Assembly (NCBI RefSeq): GCF_037038585.1
Contig: NC_092524.1
Coordinates: 44,087,001 to 44,151,000 of the forward strand
Length of the DNA stretch: 64,000 bases
Reading direction: 5' to 3'
DNA from: Patagioenas fasciata
Lineage: Eukaryota; Chordata; Aves; Columbiformes; Columbidae
The notes beneath the pieces were generated by a model. That model was not told the origin of the DNA, ran no database searches, and worked only from the letters and a program-made list of their open reading frames with translations. Position numbers and translations under genes: made by a program. Positions within the stretch are counted from its first letter, which is position 1. Each line of letters begins with the position of its first letter. Positions 51,004 through 62,016 of this stretch are shown in pieces.

Positions 51004-51820
51004 AGAATCACAGAATGGTTGGGGCTGGAAGGGACATCTGGAGGTCATCTAGTCCTACCCACCTGCTGAAACAAGTACACCTAGAATAGATTGCATAGGA
51101 ATGTATCCAGGTGGGTCTTGAATGTCTCCAGAGAAAGAGACTCCACAAGCTCTCTGGGCAGCCTGTTCCAGTGCTCTGTAACCCACAAAGTAAAGAAGTT
51201 TTTCTTCATATTCAGATGGAACCTCTTTTGCTTTGGTCTGTGCCCATTGCCGCTCATCGTTGGGCACCACTAAAAGGAGTCTGGTTTCATCCGCTTGACA
51301 CACACCCTTGAGATATTTATAAACATTGGTGAGATCCCCTCTCAGCCTTCTCCCAGCTGAACAGACCCAACTCTCTCAGTCTTTCCTCATAAGAAAGATG
51401 TTCCAGGCCCTTAATCATCTTCAAAGCCTGCTGTTAGACTTCCTCCAGTAGTTCCTTGTCCTTCTTAAACTGGGGACCCCAGAACTGGATACAAGACTCC
51501 AGATGCAGCCTCACCAGGGCAGAGTAGAGCAGGAGGATAACCTCCCTTGACTTGCTGGTTACACCTTTCCCAATGCACCCCAGGATACTGTTGACCTTCT
51601 TGGCCACAAGGGCACATTGTTGGCTTGTGGTCAACCTGTTGTCAACTAGATCTCCCAAGTCCTTCTCTGCAGTGCTGCTTTCCAGCAGGTCTACCCCTAA
51701 CCTGTACTGGTGCCTGGGGTTACTCCTCCCAGGTGCAAGACCCTACACTTGCCCTTGTTGAATTTCATCAGGTTCTTCTCTGCCCAGTCCTCCAGCCTGT
51801 CCAGGACTCACTGAAATACC
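51004..51820 (-). mobile_element. CR1 LINE, 5'-truncated, with broken ORF2 3' end
   Basis: The element reads on the minus strand: the octamer tail (complement AGAATCAC, AGAATGGT) is at 51004-51020 and the coding part lies at higher coordinates. The minus strand encodes the C-terminal region of CR1 ORF2 reverse transcriptase, for example SQQCALVAKKVNSILGCIGK and SREVILLLYSALV within 51434-51658. A TAA at about 51434-51436 interrupts it. Further on, CR1-like sequence continues through the ALEQAAQRA-type region near 51137-51200, but with frame shifts. Similarity stops near 51820, so the element lacks ORF1, endonuclease and most of the polymerase domain. It is dead, but longer and better preserved than the other two CR1 copies here. 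Confidence 0.93.
51434..51658 (-). pseudogene. CR1 ORF2 reverse-transcriptase C-terminal fragment
   Basis: About 74 codons stay open within the CR1 copy. They correspond to the tail of the LINE polymerase protein, past the catalytic core, so no catalytic aspartates are included. The frame ends at a premature TAA. It has no promoter or start of its own; it is simply the readable remnant of a 5'-truncated insertion. Confidence 0.85.
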
Positions 51821-54800
51821 GATGCATCCAGTCCCTTGTATTGGCTAGCTAACATTTAGCCTGAAAAAAGTGGGGCTTCCCTCCATGACTGGAGGACCAG
51901 TTTGCTCCATGGGTAACTGGGGGACAGAGGAAAGAAATCACATCACATCCTCATGCCAGGTGTCTGAAGGCACCACAAAAAGGTCTTTCATTCTGAAGGA
52001 AAATGCTTGTGCCTGATATACATACCATGACAAGTTATAAAAAAACTTGCAAACTAAAAAAATCTTTTTTTTCATGACTAAAAGGTACAAAAGTGAATTG
52101 ATGTTATTCAGAGAACATAGCTACTATCTGTGTGTAGCTTTTTTTTTTTTTTAAATACCCAGTGAACAATGTGATCTGAGAGACCTTTAAATGGATGCAA
52201 TATTTATTCATAATTCAGTAGGATGCAGCATTCTTTTACTTGATATCCAAATGCAGTCATTTTACTTCCTTCAACCACATCCTACTTTCCTAAAAAATGA
52301 TAAGGCATCTAATGTAACTTTTATCTGAGGAATGCACCTCATTTCTATAGATGCAAGTGGACTACAGCAGCTCAGACAATAATTAGCAATGTTGAATTAG
52401 AAGCAGCAACATCTCATGGAAATACTTGCACTTATTAAATAAAACCTTAAAATGAAGAAAGCAAACTGTTTGAGAAGGGAGGGACTGACTAGTTTCACAG
52501 CCCCAAAACCTTTGTTAAACAGGTATCCAAAGGAAAGATTGTTAATTTTTTTTTTTTGAAAATACTAAAGAAAGGCTCTCAAAATTTCACTTGTGAAATT
52601 CCTTGGTGATGTTTTGGTCTTTTCTTTCCTGTCCTTTTATTTGAAATCCAGAAAGAAAACGAAAAATGGAAATGGAAGAGAAAAACAAAACAAACTTACC
52701 AACCGTAACCTTTATTTTTTCATAGTCCAGCTACATTAAAAGACGACATTTCCAAAGACCAAATCATTTTCATGTAAGTCTTGACGGATTTTAAGGTCCC
52801 AAATAATTGTTATTGAGGACTGCCAGTCAAGTCCTAGAGACAGATTTTTCTCTTATCACCAAATCATTTTGGGAGACTGGGTGGCTGCAGGTATAAAAGC
52901 AATTATTTTGACAGTGTGTATTCTAATGATGTGTATGTATGTTCATTAAAACAAGTATGTATATATATTGTACAATCCTTTCTGATCCTTGCCTCCATTT
53001 AAACCTCCTCTTCCTCCACTCTCTTTTTATCCAGTTGTATTTTTCTACATTTTTAACTCACCTTGAGGTTTAAAACAGTGAAGGCTGTCTTCTTTTTTTA
53101 CCAGAGAGCAAGATATAAAGAGCTTTTATGCTGATTGCCACCCTGTGTGGTGGGGAAGGAAGACTGAACCAGGAGGGGTGGGCCAACCAAGACACAGAAT
53201 GAGGAAATGGTCCAGCTCCTGCCTCCTGTAATTCACAGACTATTTTAAACACTAAAATTGTGACAGCTTGCTCTTGTGATAAAGATGTTAACAAGAAGAG
53301 AAAATGACATTAATTTAATCTATTCTTACAGGTCATGCTGAAATGAGACTGTGATGATACAAAATTATAATAATAAATATGGTAGTAATTTCACAACTCT
53401 TTATAGATACTGTTCACAATCCTTTCACATGCAAATGTCTTATCCCGTCCTTCATGACAGTGATTTTTGGTGCCATCCAGACTCTAATTCAGCATCTTCT
53501 AATAGTTGATTCTATAATTACTTTATATTGCAAGAACAATATAAAATACTATCCCAGATTAAGATCTCAAGATGGCTTTACTTTTATTATTCTTTCTCCT
53601 GGGGCTCTAGGAATATTTCCGATTAAGACATTTGTCCCATGTTTTCAGAAGCAAATTAGATCATCAGCATTCTCAGCTCATAGTAAATTAATAATCATAG
53701 ACAAACAGTGTACAAAACACAAAGTATTGTAAAAAAAAGAAGATTTAAATATATTTTTGTATGATTGAAAGTGGTGATCTTGATTTGTTGATATTTTCAG
53801 TAGCCAAATAAACCTGACACACTCATTCTCAAATCTTGAAAACTTTATGGGCAAATGATTATTTAAATCTGAAAGTGAGGTAGTTATTTAAAATTTAGCA
53901 TCTGCATAAGTGCCCCATTCAGTCAGAGAAATACCGTATCTTTTAAGGAGTAATTCAAATAGTATTTAAATTACTGAAAAAAAAAATTCTAACCTAATCT
54001 GAGATTCTAATTCTAAATATGGGAATTGTCCCATCACAGTTCTTCTCTTTTTTATCTGGATTAGTTTATCCCAGGATGATTTTTACTGATCAGTGCTTGT
54101 GATTTACATTGGGAATGGCAGCATCTCTACTGAACAAAAGATGCTGAGCTGCACTTTCCAGGCAGGAGGAGTGTTACTCTAACCAGAGATGAGTCCTTGT
54201 AGTGTAACGTCAGCAGCAGAATCCCCAACATATGTTCTTTTTAGTTTACACCTTCTGTGTAATTCGGCCAATACCGAGGGTGGAGCTCAGCCTTTGCATT
54301 CTGCTTAATAGCCTCAATTACAGGTGGAAAAGCACACAGTATGTAAATCAGTACACACTAGATGTGATATAATTGCAAGGTCAGCATGGACAATGTTTTG
54401 CTGAAGTGCTGCTTTAAGTGAATAATTTCAATGATGAAAGTGTATTTTTTCATATTTGAGAGCTAATGTACTGAACTGGTCTCTCAGAAACATTGTTCCA
54501 ATTGCACTGTAGTATTAGCAGAGAAATATTAACAACCAGAGTTCCCCAACTTCAGCATTAAGCACATATCTTAGTAGATAATGTGACATGCAACGACCTG
54601 TAATTGTACCAGAATTTCAAATACAGGGCTCTTAAATTTAGGATGTGGAGTCATGGGAGAGATTTGAGAGTCATAGCAAAGAAGACAACGGAACAATGTC
54701 TGTTCACTCGGGGTACTGAAGGCATTGCAGAAGGGCACTGAAGTGCAGTGCAGTTGGTGAGCCCTATCACGTGTTCTTTCTTCTAGAGCAAAGTTTCAGG

Positions 54801-57800
54801 ATACCCATATGGATTTTGAAAAATATAACTATGCTTTCCTGTAAACAGTGTTAAATTGATTTCAAGTATTATTATAAATTATATGTAATGCATTAAATGT
54901 TGTTTTCAGCTAATGCTGGGATTTTCTTCAGTTAAAAACTTCCACTGACTTTTATCAAGTAAGATCTCCATGACATATTCAAGCAGAAATTGTCAAGATG
55001 TTGAATTGAAAATGCTTTTAAATAAATTTTACAGGAGAGTTGCAGAAAGATCTCTGCTCTCCTTTGAAGCACCCATTATTTCCATAAAACAATTAAGCAT
55101 CAATGTTTATTTTTCACGTAAGTGTTAAATAAGTGATTCAGTGAACAGTTGCTTACGAACTCGTATGCACAAGTACTAACAATTTTAGCAGGATTACTCT
55201 TGTGGGGGAAATACATATAATCATGAAGGATAGTAGCAGTCAAGAGTCATGATACAAAAAGAAAATCTGGCAAGAGCATAACAAAAGCATAAACGAAGAC
55301 TATTATCTAAATATATCTGTGATCGTGGCATATTTGAGAGTAACATATTTCATTATTTGCAGTTATCTGTCTTTTTTATCATTGTGCTTTGTGGTGTGAA
55401 GATTCTGAGATAACTATTTAAATAAATTTTCATAGTTCTGATCTATTAAGGTATGTTTAATTAAGCTGATTATTTCCCAGTAACTTCTGCCAAACACCTC
55501 AGTTATTCTTTCATTTAAGTTAATTTTGCATCCTGTACCATTTAGATTATTTATGATTTATTATGGAATTCAAGAAAGTAAGCATCTGGGTAAAAGGGAT
55601 GTTTATCAACAATGGCCCAACTTACTACACATAAGTACCATTATTCATTATTATTCTCATTACAGTGCCAAAGACTTGAGTTAGCTTTTCAAGTAACACA
55701 ATTTGTAACTAGATGGAGAAGGTTAGGTAGAAATACAACTAATTTCTCTTCAAATCAATGGTAGCAGGAACTATTCCTGGAGAGAAGCAGCAAGTGTGAC
55801 CTGGGGTGGTTCCATTTTTTCTCTCCCTCCTCCCCGTTTACTGTACACTGTAGTGTAATGACTTTTCCTCACACTTACCTGGCTGGGAGAGAAGGAAAGC
55901 AGGCCAAGCCCCATAGGAAGCTCTGTCAGACCTTGTGGTGTAGCTGCTGTTGGGTATGTGTTATGTACGTTGTGAAGAATGTCATGAAACTAGATGAAAT
56001 CAATGTCATAAAACAAAATTAATTCATTTCAGTTATGAAAAGTCTGTGGAAAGTTTCTGCTTTTACAGGAAATGTTGATTTTTAAAAAAAATTTCTTGAA
56101 GTACAGGTCCCTGTTTTTTAATATAAAAGACCATAATTTTTGAGATAAAGAAGAAACCCTTCTTTAATCAAAACAGAAAATCATACATAATAAATTGCTG
56201 TGGCTTTCAGATTAACTTGCTTTCTGCTTCAGCTGTTTTGTCAGGAAATTAGTATATTATGCACCATGATTACAAACAAAAGCTCTGACACTGACTAAAG
56301 ATAAAGCTAATTGAGCAAGGGTTTTTTTACCCTATGGCCCAAGCAGTGCAAACAACCACCCCATTGAAAACTTCTTGCAGGCAGCAACATTCTCCTCACC
56401 AGGGCAGCAGGACCCATGCTCTTCCCAGCTCCAGGAAGGTGATGTTCTCTCTTAAACCCATGCGCCATTTTTTGTACTATTGATATTTAAATGACAATCA
56501 TTTATGCAAAATAAAATTAATTTTTGTGATCTTTTGTAGATAACGGGAATCACTGGAAGAGACAGAGAGACTACTAGAGGCACTGGAAGCCCTATGGTGG
56601 CCATCTAGCAGACATGTTATAGCCACATGGACAGAAAGGGTATATACCCATGGCTGGGAGATCATGCTTAAAAGTAGCTACTTACATGCTGCTATGGTGT
56701 TAAAAAGAGAAACCCATCTGGATGATTGTTTTATTAATGCATTTGGGTGAAAAAATTCAAAATATGTCTATGCTCATGTTGATACCAGCCTCCTCCAGAC
56801 AGGAGAAAAAAATCTGCTTAAAATAACAGCTGGTATTAGAACAAGAGTAAAATACATTTGCCACATAAATTAAATAATTGTAATCAGAAGAGTGGAGTTA
56901 TCACACTAAGAGGATTACAGTGAACAGATGAAACCTGTGTACAACATAATCAAATTGTCAACATTGTTTAGCCTAGTCCTACTTTTATTCATTTCCTGGA
57001 TTTTCTGATTAATTTAAATCACGGTTAATTGAGTAATGAAACATTCAGAAAAGTTCAGGTAGAAGAACAATTTGCTGGGGGCAATTTTGGCTTGTTCTTG
57101 TTAAGACACAGTTCACTATATTCAATACATCAGTAAAAAAGTCTGAAAGACTGTTAGAAGAAAAATGGTATTTTTGACTGAGAGGTGTTTAAATTGTGAA
57201 GCTACTCTGAAGGGCTAAGTAGCACATAGTACCAAAACCCCAAAGCACTAATAAGATTGGTTTTATATGTTATACAACATATAGAAACCAAAGGAATTTC
57301 CAAGGAGGAATATCCAAGAACTAGGAGAAAGCAGTAGCTGTCCTGTAAAACACATTTCATTCTGATTATTTTATTTGCTGATATCGCTGAGTGACAATAA
57401 GGAAAAGCCAGTAACGAATAAAAGTTTATTATGTTGTCCTTGTCCATCAGCTTTTGTCTTCTCCAAGTTCAGCAGTCTGGTTTGGGGCCAGGGAATCTAT
57501 TCATGCTCAATTAGGCTCAGCCCAGACTTGGGGAAAGAACCAGGTTTTGCAGGCGGGGAAAGAGACTAGTCGTGGCGGGGAAGGCAGCCAGAAATATTGC
57601 AAAATGAGACAAAGAACATCTGTTTGCACAGGGTGGGCAGGCACGTGTGCACAGAAAGTTACCGGCATCTGTATGGCAATTGTAAATGGACCCTGCAGTT
57701 TAGCAGGCTGATTAGGTTAACTCTGCTGGAAATATTGTTCTTTGTCATTAATTGTGATTTTCTTGTCCAGACTTTTTTTTTTTTTTTTTGGTAAAAACTT

Positions 57801-58559
57801 ACTCATTCTTAAAGAATAGCCTTTCCAACTATGCAGCTGCTTTTTCTTTATCTTACTATATATTCACGGACTTGTCTTAACAGTGCCAGCTATAAAGTGG
57901 ATAGTATAAGACAATACATTTAACCTAATGTTCTGATAAAAGATACTGTCAAAAAATTATAATTCTTTGAAATGGAAGCTGATGAGTCAAAAATGGACAA
58001 TCTAAATACCATTGCTCCAAATGGTAGAGGTGGCAAAATGATGCTAGAGTACATTATTCCACTCCACTGGATGAAGTGACTTTCAAGGACTGATTAGCTC
58101 CATGTCTGAGAGGGTTAGCCCCCTGACTGTTATAACAAGCGCCTATGAAAGGGAGAGCTGGTCTGACAACTAGCTATGCCAACCGTGAAGTTATTTCAAT
58201 ACTTTCTCTGTTAACAAGTTGATTAATCCCATCATCATTTTGAAAACCTATTTTATATTGAATAAATCATTTTCTAATAAAGAGCAGTTAGGAGGTGTAA
58301 AACTTTGACTTCTCCTCAAGAACGCTATCAGCTCCTCTGCAGATTTTACCATTGCAGCCTCTCTGCAAGTTCTCTGTGCTGAAGATGATTTTTTCCACAC
58401 TGACTGTAAAATTTTATTTTAAAAATGCAGCCTTTAATATCCAAGCGACCACATCACATCATGAATCTTCTGCAGTGAAGATGTGCAAATTTTACTGTAA
58501 ACACTAATGTTAAATCTCTCCATTATTTCTATTCCTTCTCCTCATTTTCCCCGTTGCTA
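51821..58559. other. AT-rich unique non-coding DNA, no gene seen
   Basis: No exon or recognised repeat. Short T-runs occur near 52140-52152, 52544-52557 and 57773-57789. A strong minus-strand donor-like site (CAGCCAG|GTAAGTGTG) lies near 55875, but no convincing acceptor and conserved frame go with it. The frame at 53379-53732 (117 codons) starts at a non-ATG codon and shows no recognisable domain. Confidence 0.5.
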
Positions 58560-58780
58560 CTGCTGTTAAGCCAAACATGAAACAAATGACTGCTGCCTCT
58601 GGGGCCACATGACAAATGCATCACTACACACAAGGGAAAGCTCCAATATAATGTCTCGCATTTGCGACATCATGTAATTGTTTGGAGCATTTAAGAGATT
58701 GTAGACAGCCTGTGAGGAAGAAAAAAGGCCCCAATTAGCTAGGGAAAGTGCTCATTTATGTACTCGGAAATGCAAAGATT
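58560..58780. promoter_or_regulatory. Enhancer-like non-coding block
   Basis: Repeat-free, complex sequence with an inverted repeat TCGCA-TT-TGCGA (58656-58667) that carries two CpGs in an otherwise CpG-free region. TAATTG lies near 58675 and CAATTAGC near 58732. It has the look of vertebrate ultraconserved non-coding elements, but this is a judgement from texture, not from alignment. Confidence 0.3.
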
Positions 58781-61310
58781 TGAAAAATACAGAGTTTAAC
58801 ATTCAGTGGAACTGCAGTGAGGCAAAGATTCTGTGAAATTATAAACATCACAATAAACATTTTGTTTTCATAAAGCAGTTCTTATAAAGACATATCATTA
58901 AAAGCCATCCTCAAATCGAGGAAAAAAAAGCCCCACGCAAAAAGATGAAGCTATAATTTTTTTATAAGTCCGGGATTTCATATACATTTAAATACAAATT
59001 GCTTTTTAAGGCAAAGCTATTTTGTACTGAGAAGCTGTAGCTTAATAACTTAGAAGAGACAAAATCAGACAAAATTAATAAGTAGCATCTTGGAGAGAAA
59101 AAGATACATTAATAAGAACCAGAAATGTTGAAATCTCTATATTGTACATAACTGATAAAACTATATAAATCAAATATATCTCTGGGAACTGGGAAGTGGA
59201 GATGTTCTTCCTTTAGCTTTCAGATGGCCTCCTGTACTAAAAGAGAGGTTCTTTAGTGGACAGTAGTTGTGAAACTGTTCAAAACCTCTTGTGGATATTC
59301 CAGTTAAGCAATTCTCCCCACTCACGAGTGAGGTGTCTGCCCATGTATTGAGAGGAAGGTTGGTAATGGCTGGTCAGGCTGGGGATGTTCGGTCCACCTG
59401 GAATGTGAGGCTCTGTACACACAAAGGCTTCAGTTAGTTGTGCAGAGTCCTTTTCCTGGTAGTAATGAGGGTTTCATCCCTTTGTGGCTTATTTATTGTT
59501 TTTCTAACATTTTCCCCAAGCCCAGAAGGTGTTTTTACCTTGCCTTCCAAAGGGACAGTTGTTGATCAGAGAGCGGTTTGGATGACAGTGTTACAACTGC
59601 CCATTGAGTTTGTCGGGGGGACAAGTAGAGAAAGGGGAGATCTGTATTTTGAAGAACCCCCAAGCACAAATCGAAAGTGTAACTGTAAAAGCTGTCCCTC
59701 TTGCAGAGAAGGGACTTTTCTCACATGTGCAGTGCGATGATAGGGAATGTGCCCTTGGACTGGAGTGGTCAAGGAAGATCAATCCACTTATCTAACAGCT
59801 AGAGAGAGAAGTACATTTGTGGTGGGGTAATTGTGATGGGAAAAGTGGAATAATTGCATTTCCAACTTCCTTGCCACCCCCTGCACTTCTACAAGTCTTT
59901 GTGTTGTCTATTTTGTAGTTCATAAATAAATGATTGTATTTGCTTGTATTAACAAGTGGTCTCAAGGTGACTGGTCCTCCATTTCTGGTTATGGTGAGCC
60001 TTGAGATTGTGGTTCTGAGGCAACTCTGAAACATATTCCTCTAAGCAATGTACAGGGTAATTGAAGACACTTTCCCTAAGCTGCAAGGCAGCAGTAGTTT
60101 TACGGGGATGCTTGTGGAGGAACGATCTTCTGGAGACCATTAAGAACTAGGAGAAGGTGTCCTGGCTTAGAGGAGGTCATGATGTACATTCATGATCCCA
60201 GGGGACTTGAGATGTTCCCTTTAGCGATTTCAGCCTTACCTTAGTCTGGGTAAGAAGGATGTTCCTGATTTTCTCATTTGTATTACCAGTAAAGATTTTC
60301 TTCTCCACCTTTCCTTCAAGAAGCTACCACTCCAATGTCCCCTGGTTTGAAATCATGCCTTGTTGTGAAGATCATGAAACAATACAGGCTTTGTGTTCAA
60401 TAACCTTGGAACAAGGCTGGTGTCCTTTTTCCTCCCATGTTTCTTATAATCATCAGAAAAAGCCTCCTACACACAGGTATCACAAGCCACAGCCTGGACT
60501 CGGGTCTATCCTCTGCCTAAGGGAATCCAAGTGCAGGTTTCTGATGTGCAGAGTTATCAGTCCATAGAAGGGGTAGGGGACAAGACAAACTTTCTGTTTC
60601 TTCTGAAACATTCAGTTCTGCAGAAAGATCTGAAGTTTCCCTGGGCTGGGGAGGGAAGAACTGGGAGAAATGACAACTCCTCAGCCCAGTGCTTGAGATG
60701 TCCACCTGCTAAAGATGGACTTCCCAGTTTCAACCCTCGGTTCAGGGCTATTTCAGGATTTTACCCAGTGACTGTTTAACGTGTCCTTTGCATGCTGATG
60801 AAAACAACACTTGCTGCTGCAGGTTTTTTGCAGTAATCCTTGCAAATAAGAAAGCTGCAACTCCTCTGTCTCTTCCCAATGAATCAGGGCCTGCCTTTCA
60901 CAGCATGGTGACCCGGAAGGTTTTGTACTGGGAACACAAAAAATTAGACGTTTGTAACAGAGACTGAAATGCACACATTTTTTGCTAACACAGTGTACAG
61001 CACAGTGAAAATGGTTTCATCTATTTAGATTATTTCAATTTGCTTCTTTCCAGTTTTTTATGATAAAGATATGAGTAATGCACAGTAAAATATCTTTTTA
61101 ATTGTTTGTGTTAAATAAGTGAATCACAACACTGCATGCTAAAATAGTAGAAAAAATTTATGAATGTTTCTTAAAAAAAAAAGAAAAGTCCTCTTCAAAT
61201 ATTGAATATTTTTCTTCTCCTATAGAAATGTGTGTGTAGTGTATTTTTAAGGTATCTGACAGTTAAGCAAGATATCATTTACCTGGGAGTCTGAAATTTT
61301 TTATGGTATA
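58781..61310. other. Unique non-coding DNA, no gene seen
   Basis: No exon or repeat is recognised. Overlapping open frames on both strands at 59438-59795 and 60259-60779 (up to 102 codons) show no splice context or family resemblance. Confidence 0.5.
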
Positions 61311-61420
61311 GAGTCACAGAGTTATAGAATTGTTTAGGTTGGAACAGTCCTATAAGATCTTCAAGTCCAACCTTTATCTAGCACTGCCAAGTATGAACAC
61401 GGAGACGTTCCATTAAGGGC
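61311..61420 (-). mobile_element. CR1 LINE 3' end, short fragment
   Basis: On the + strand, GAGTCACAGAGTTATAGAAT (degenerate octamer tail) is followed by TTTAGGTTGGAACAGTCC, AAGTCCAACC and CTAGCACTGCCAAGT. These are the complement of the extreme 3' end of an avian CR1. The insertion therefore reads on the minus strand. About 90-110 bp remain. The more diverged sequence suggests an older copy than the one at 51004. Confidence 0.85.
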
Positions 61421-61977
61421 TATTTTGCATTTTGAAGATCTCACACTCTTAGCTCGCCTTTTTCAGGGCATAAGCACACCTAGTTAAGTACACATGCAGA
61501 ATTACAAATTTGTTTCATTTGCCCTATCTCATTCTTCTCAAACTAGAGGAAAGAAGCACTATCACAGTAATAGCAATGACTAGAAAAGAAGAAAATAAAA
61601 GCTGAAAGTTCTAATCAAAACTGTAATCAGAAAGATGACAAATGGTGAAGATTATTAAATTTTCTTTGCTCCCTTGATGAATTTAATAAAGAACTAATCA
61701 CAGATCATTAGAAGGCTTTTGTACTTAGTGTGCATTGTAACTGGATTGCAATCGGAATTTATGTTTTAGTGGTTATCTAGGGTTGAATTCGACATGTAAA
61801 TATAGAAAAGAGATATCTCTACTATTTTTCTTTGAAAATATTTATTTAAAACTGTCAAACCATTGTATGTTGCTTCTATGCTTTACACCATAAAAGCAGA
61901 TCATCTTTCACTGTAGTTAAAAATGTTAAACTTAATATCAGTGTTTAGTTTGATTATTTCTTCTTTTAATTTTGCAG
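61421..61977. other. Unique non-coding DNA, no gene seen
   Basis: AT-rich sequence with nothing recognised until the acceptor-like site before 61978. Confidence 0.5.
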
Positions 61978-62016
61978 GAAAATTAGAAAATAGACATTTA
62001 TTTCCCAGGCAATTCT
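61978..62016 (+). other. Possible 39-nt micro-exon
   Basis: A pyrimidine-rich tract ending TTTTAATTTTGCAG precedes the interval, and GTAAGTATCT, a near-perfect donor, follows it. The 39 nt are divisible by three. One frame is open, reading KLENRHLFPRQF from the third base; the other two have stops. This is the tightest acceptor-donor pair I noticed in the window. A 12-codon open frame carries almost no statistical weight, and I do not recognise the peptide. It could be a cassette micro-exon of a gene spanning the window, a lncRNA exon, or chance. Confidence 0.22.

Noticed and set aside
53379..53732. 117-codon frame in AT-rich sequence
   Set aside because: Non-ATG start, isoleucine/phenylalanine-rich from composition, and no conserved motif recognised.
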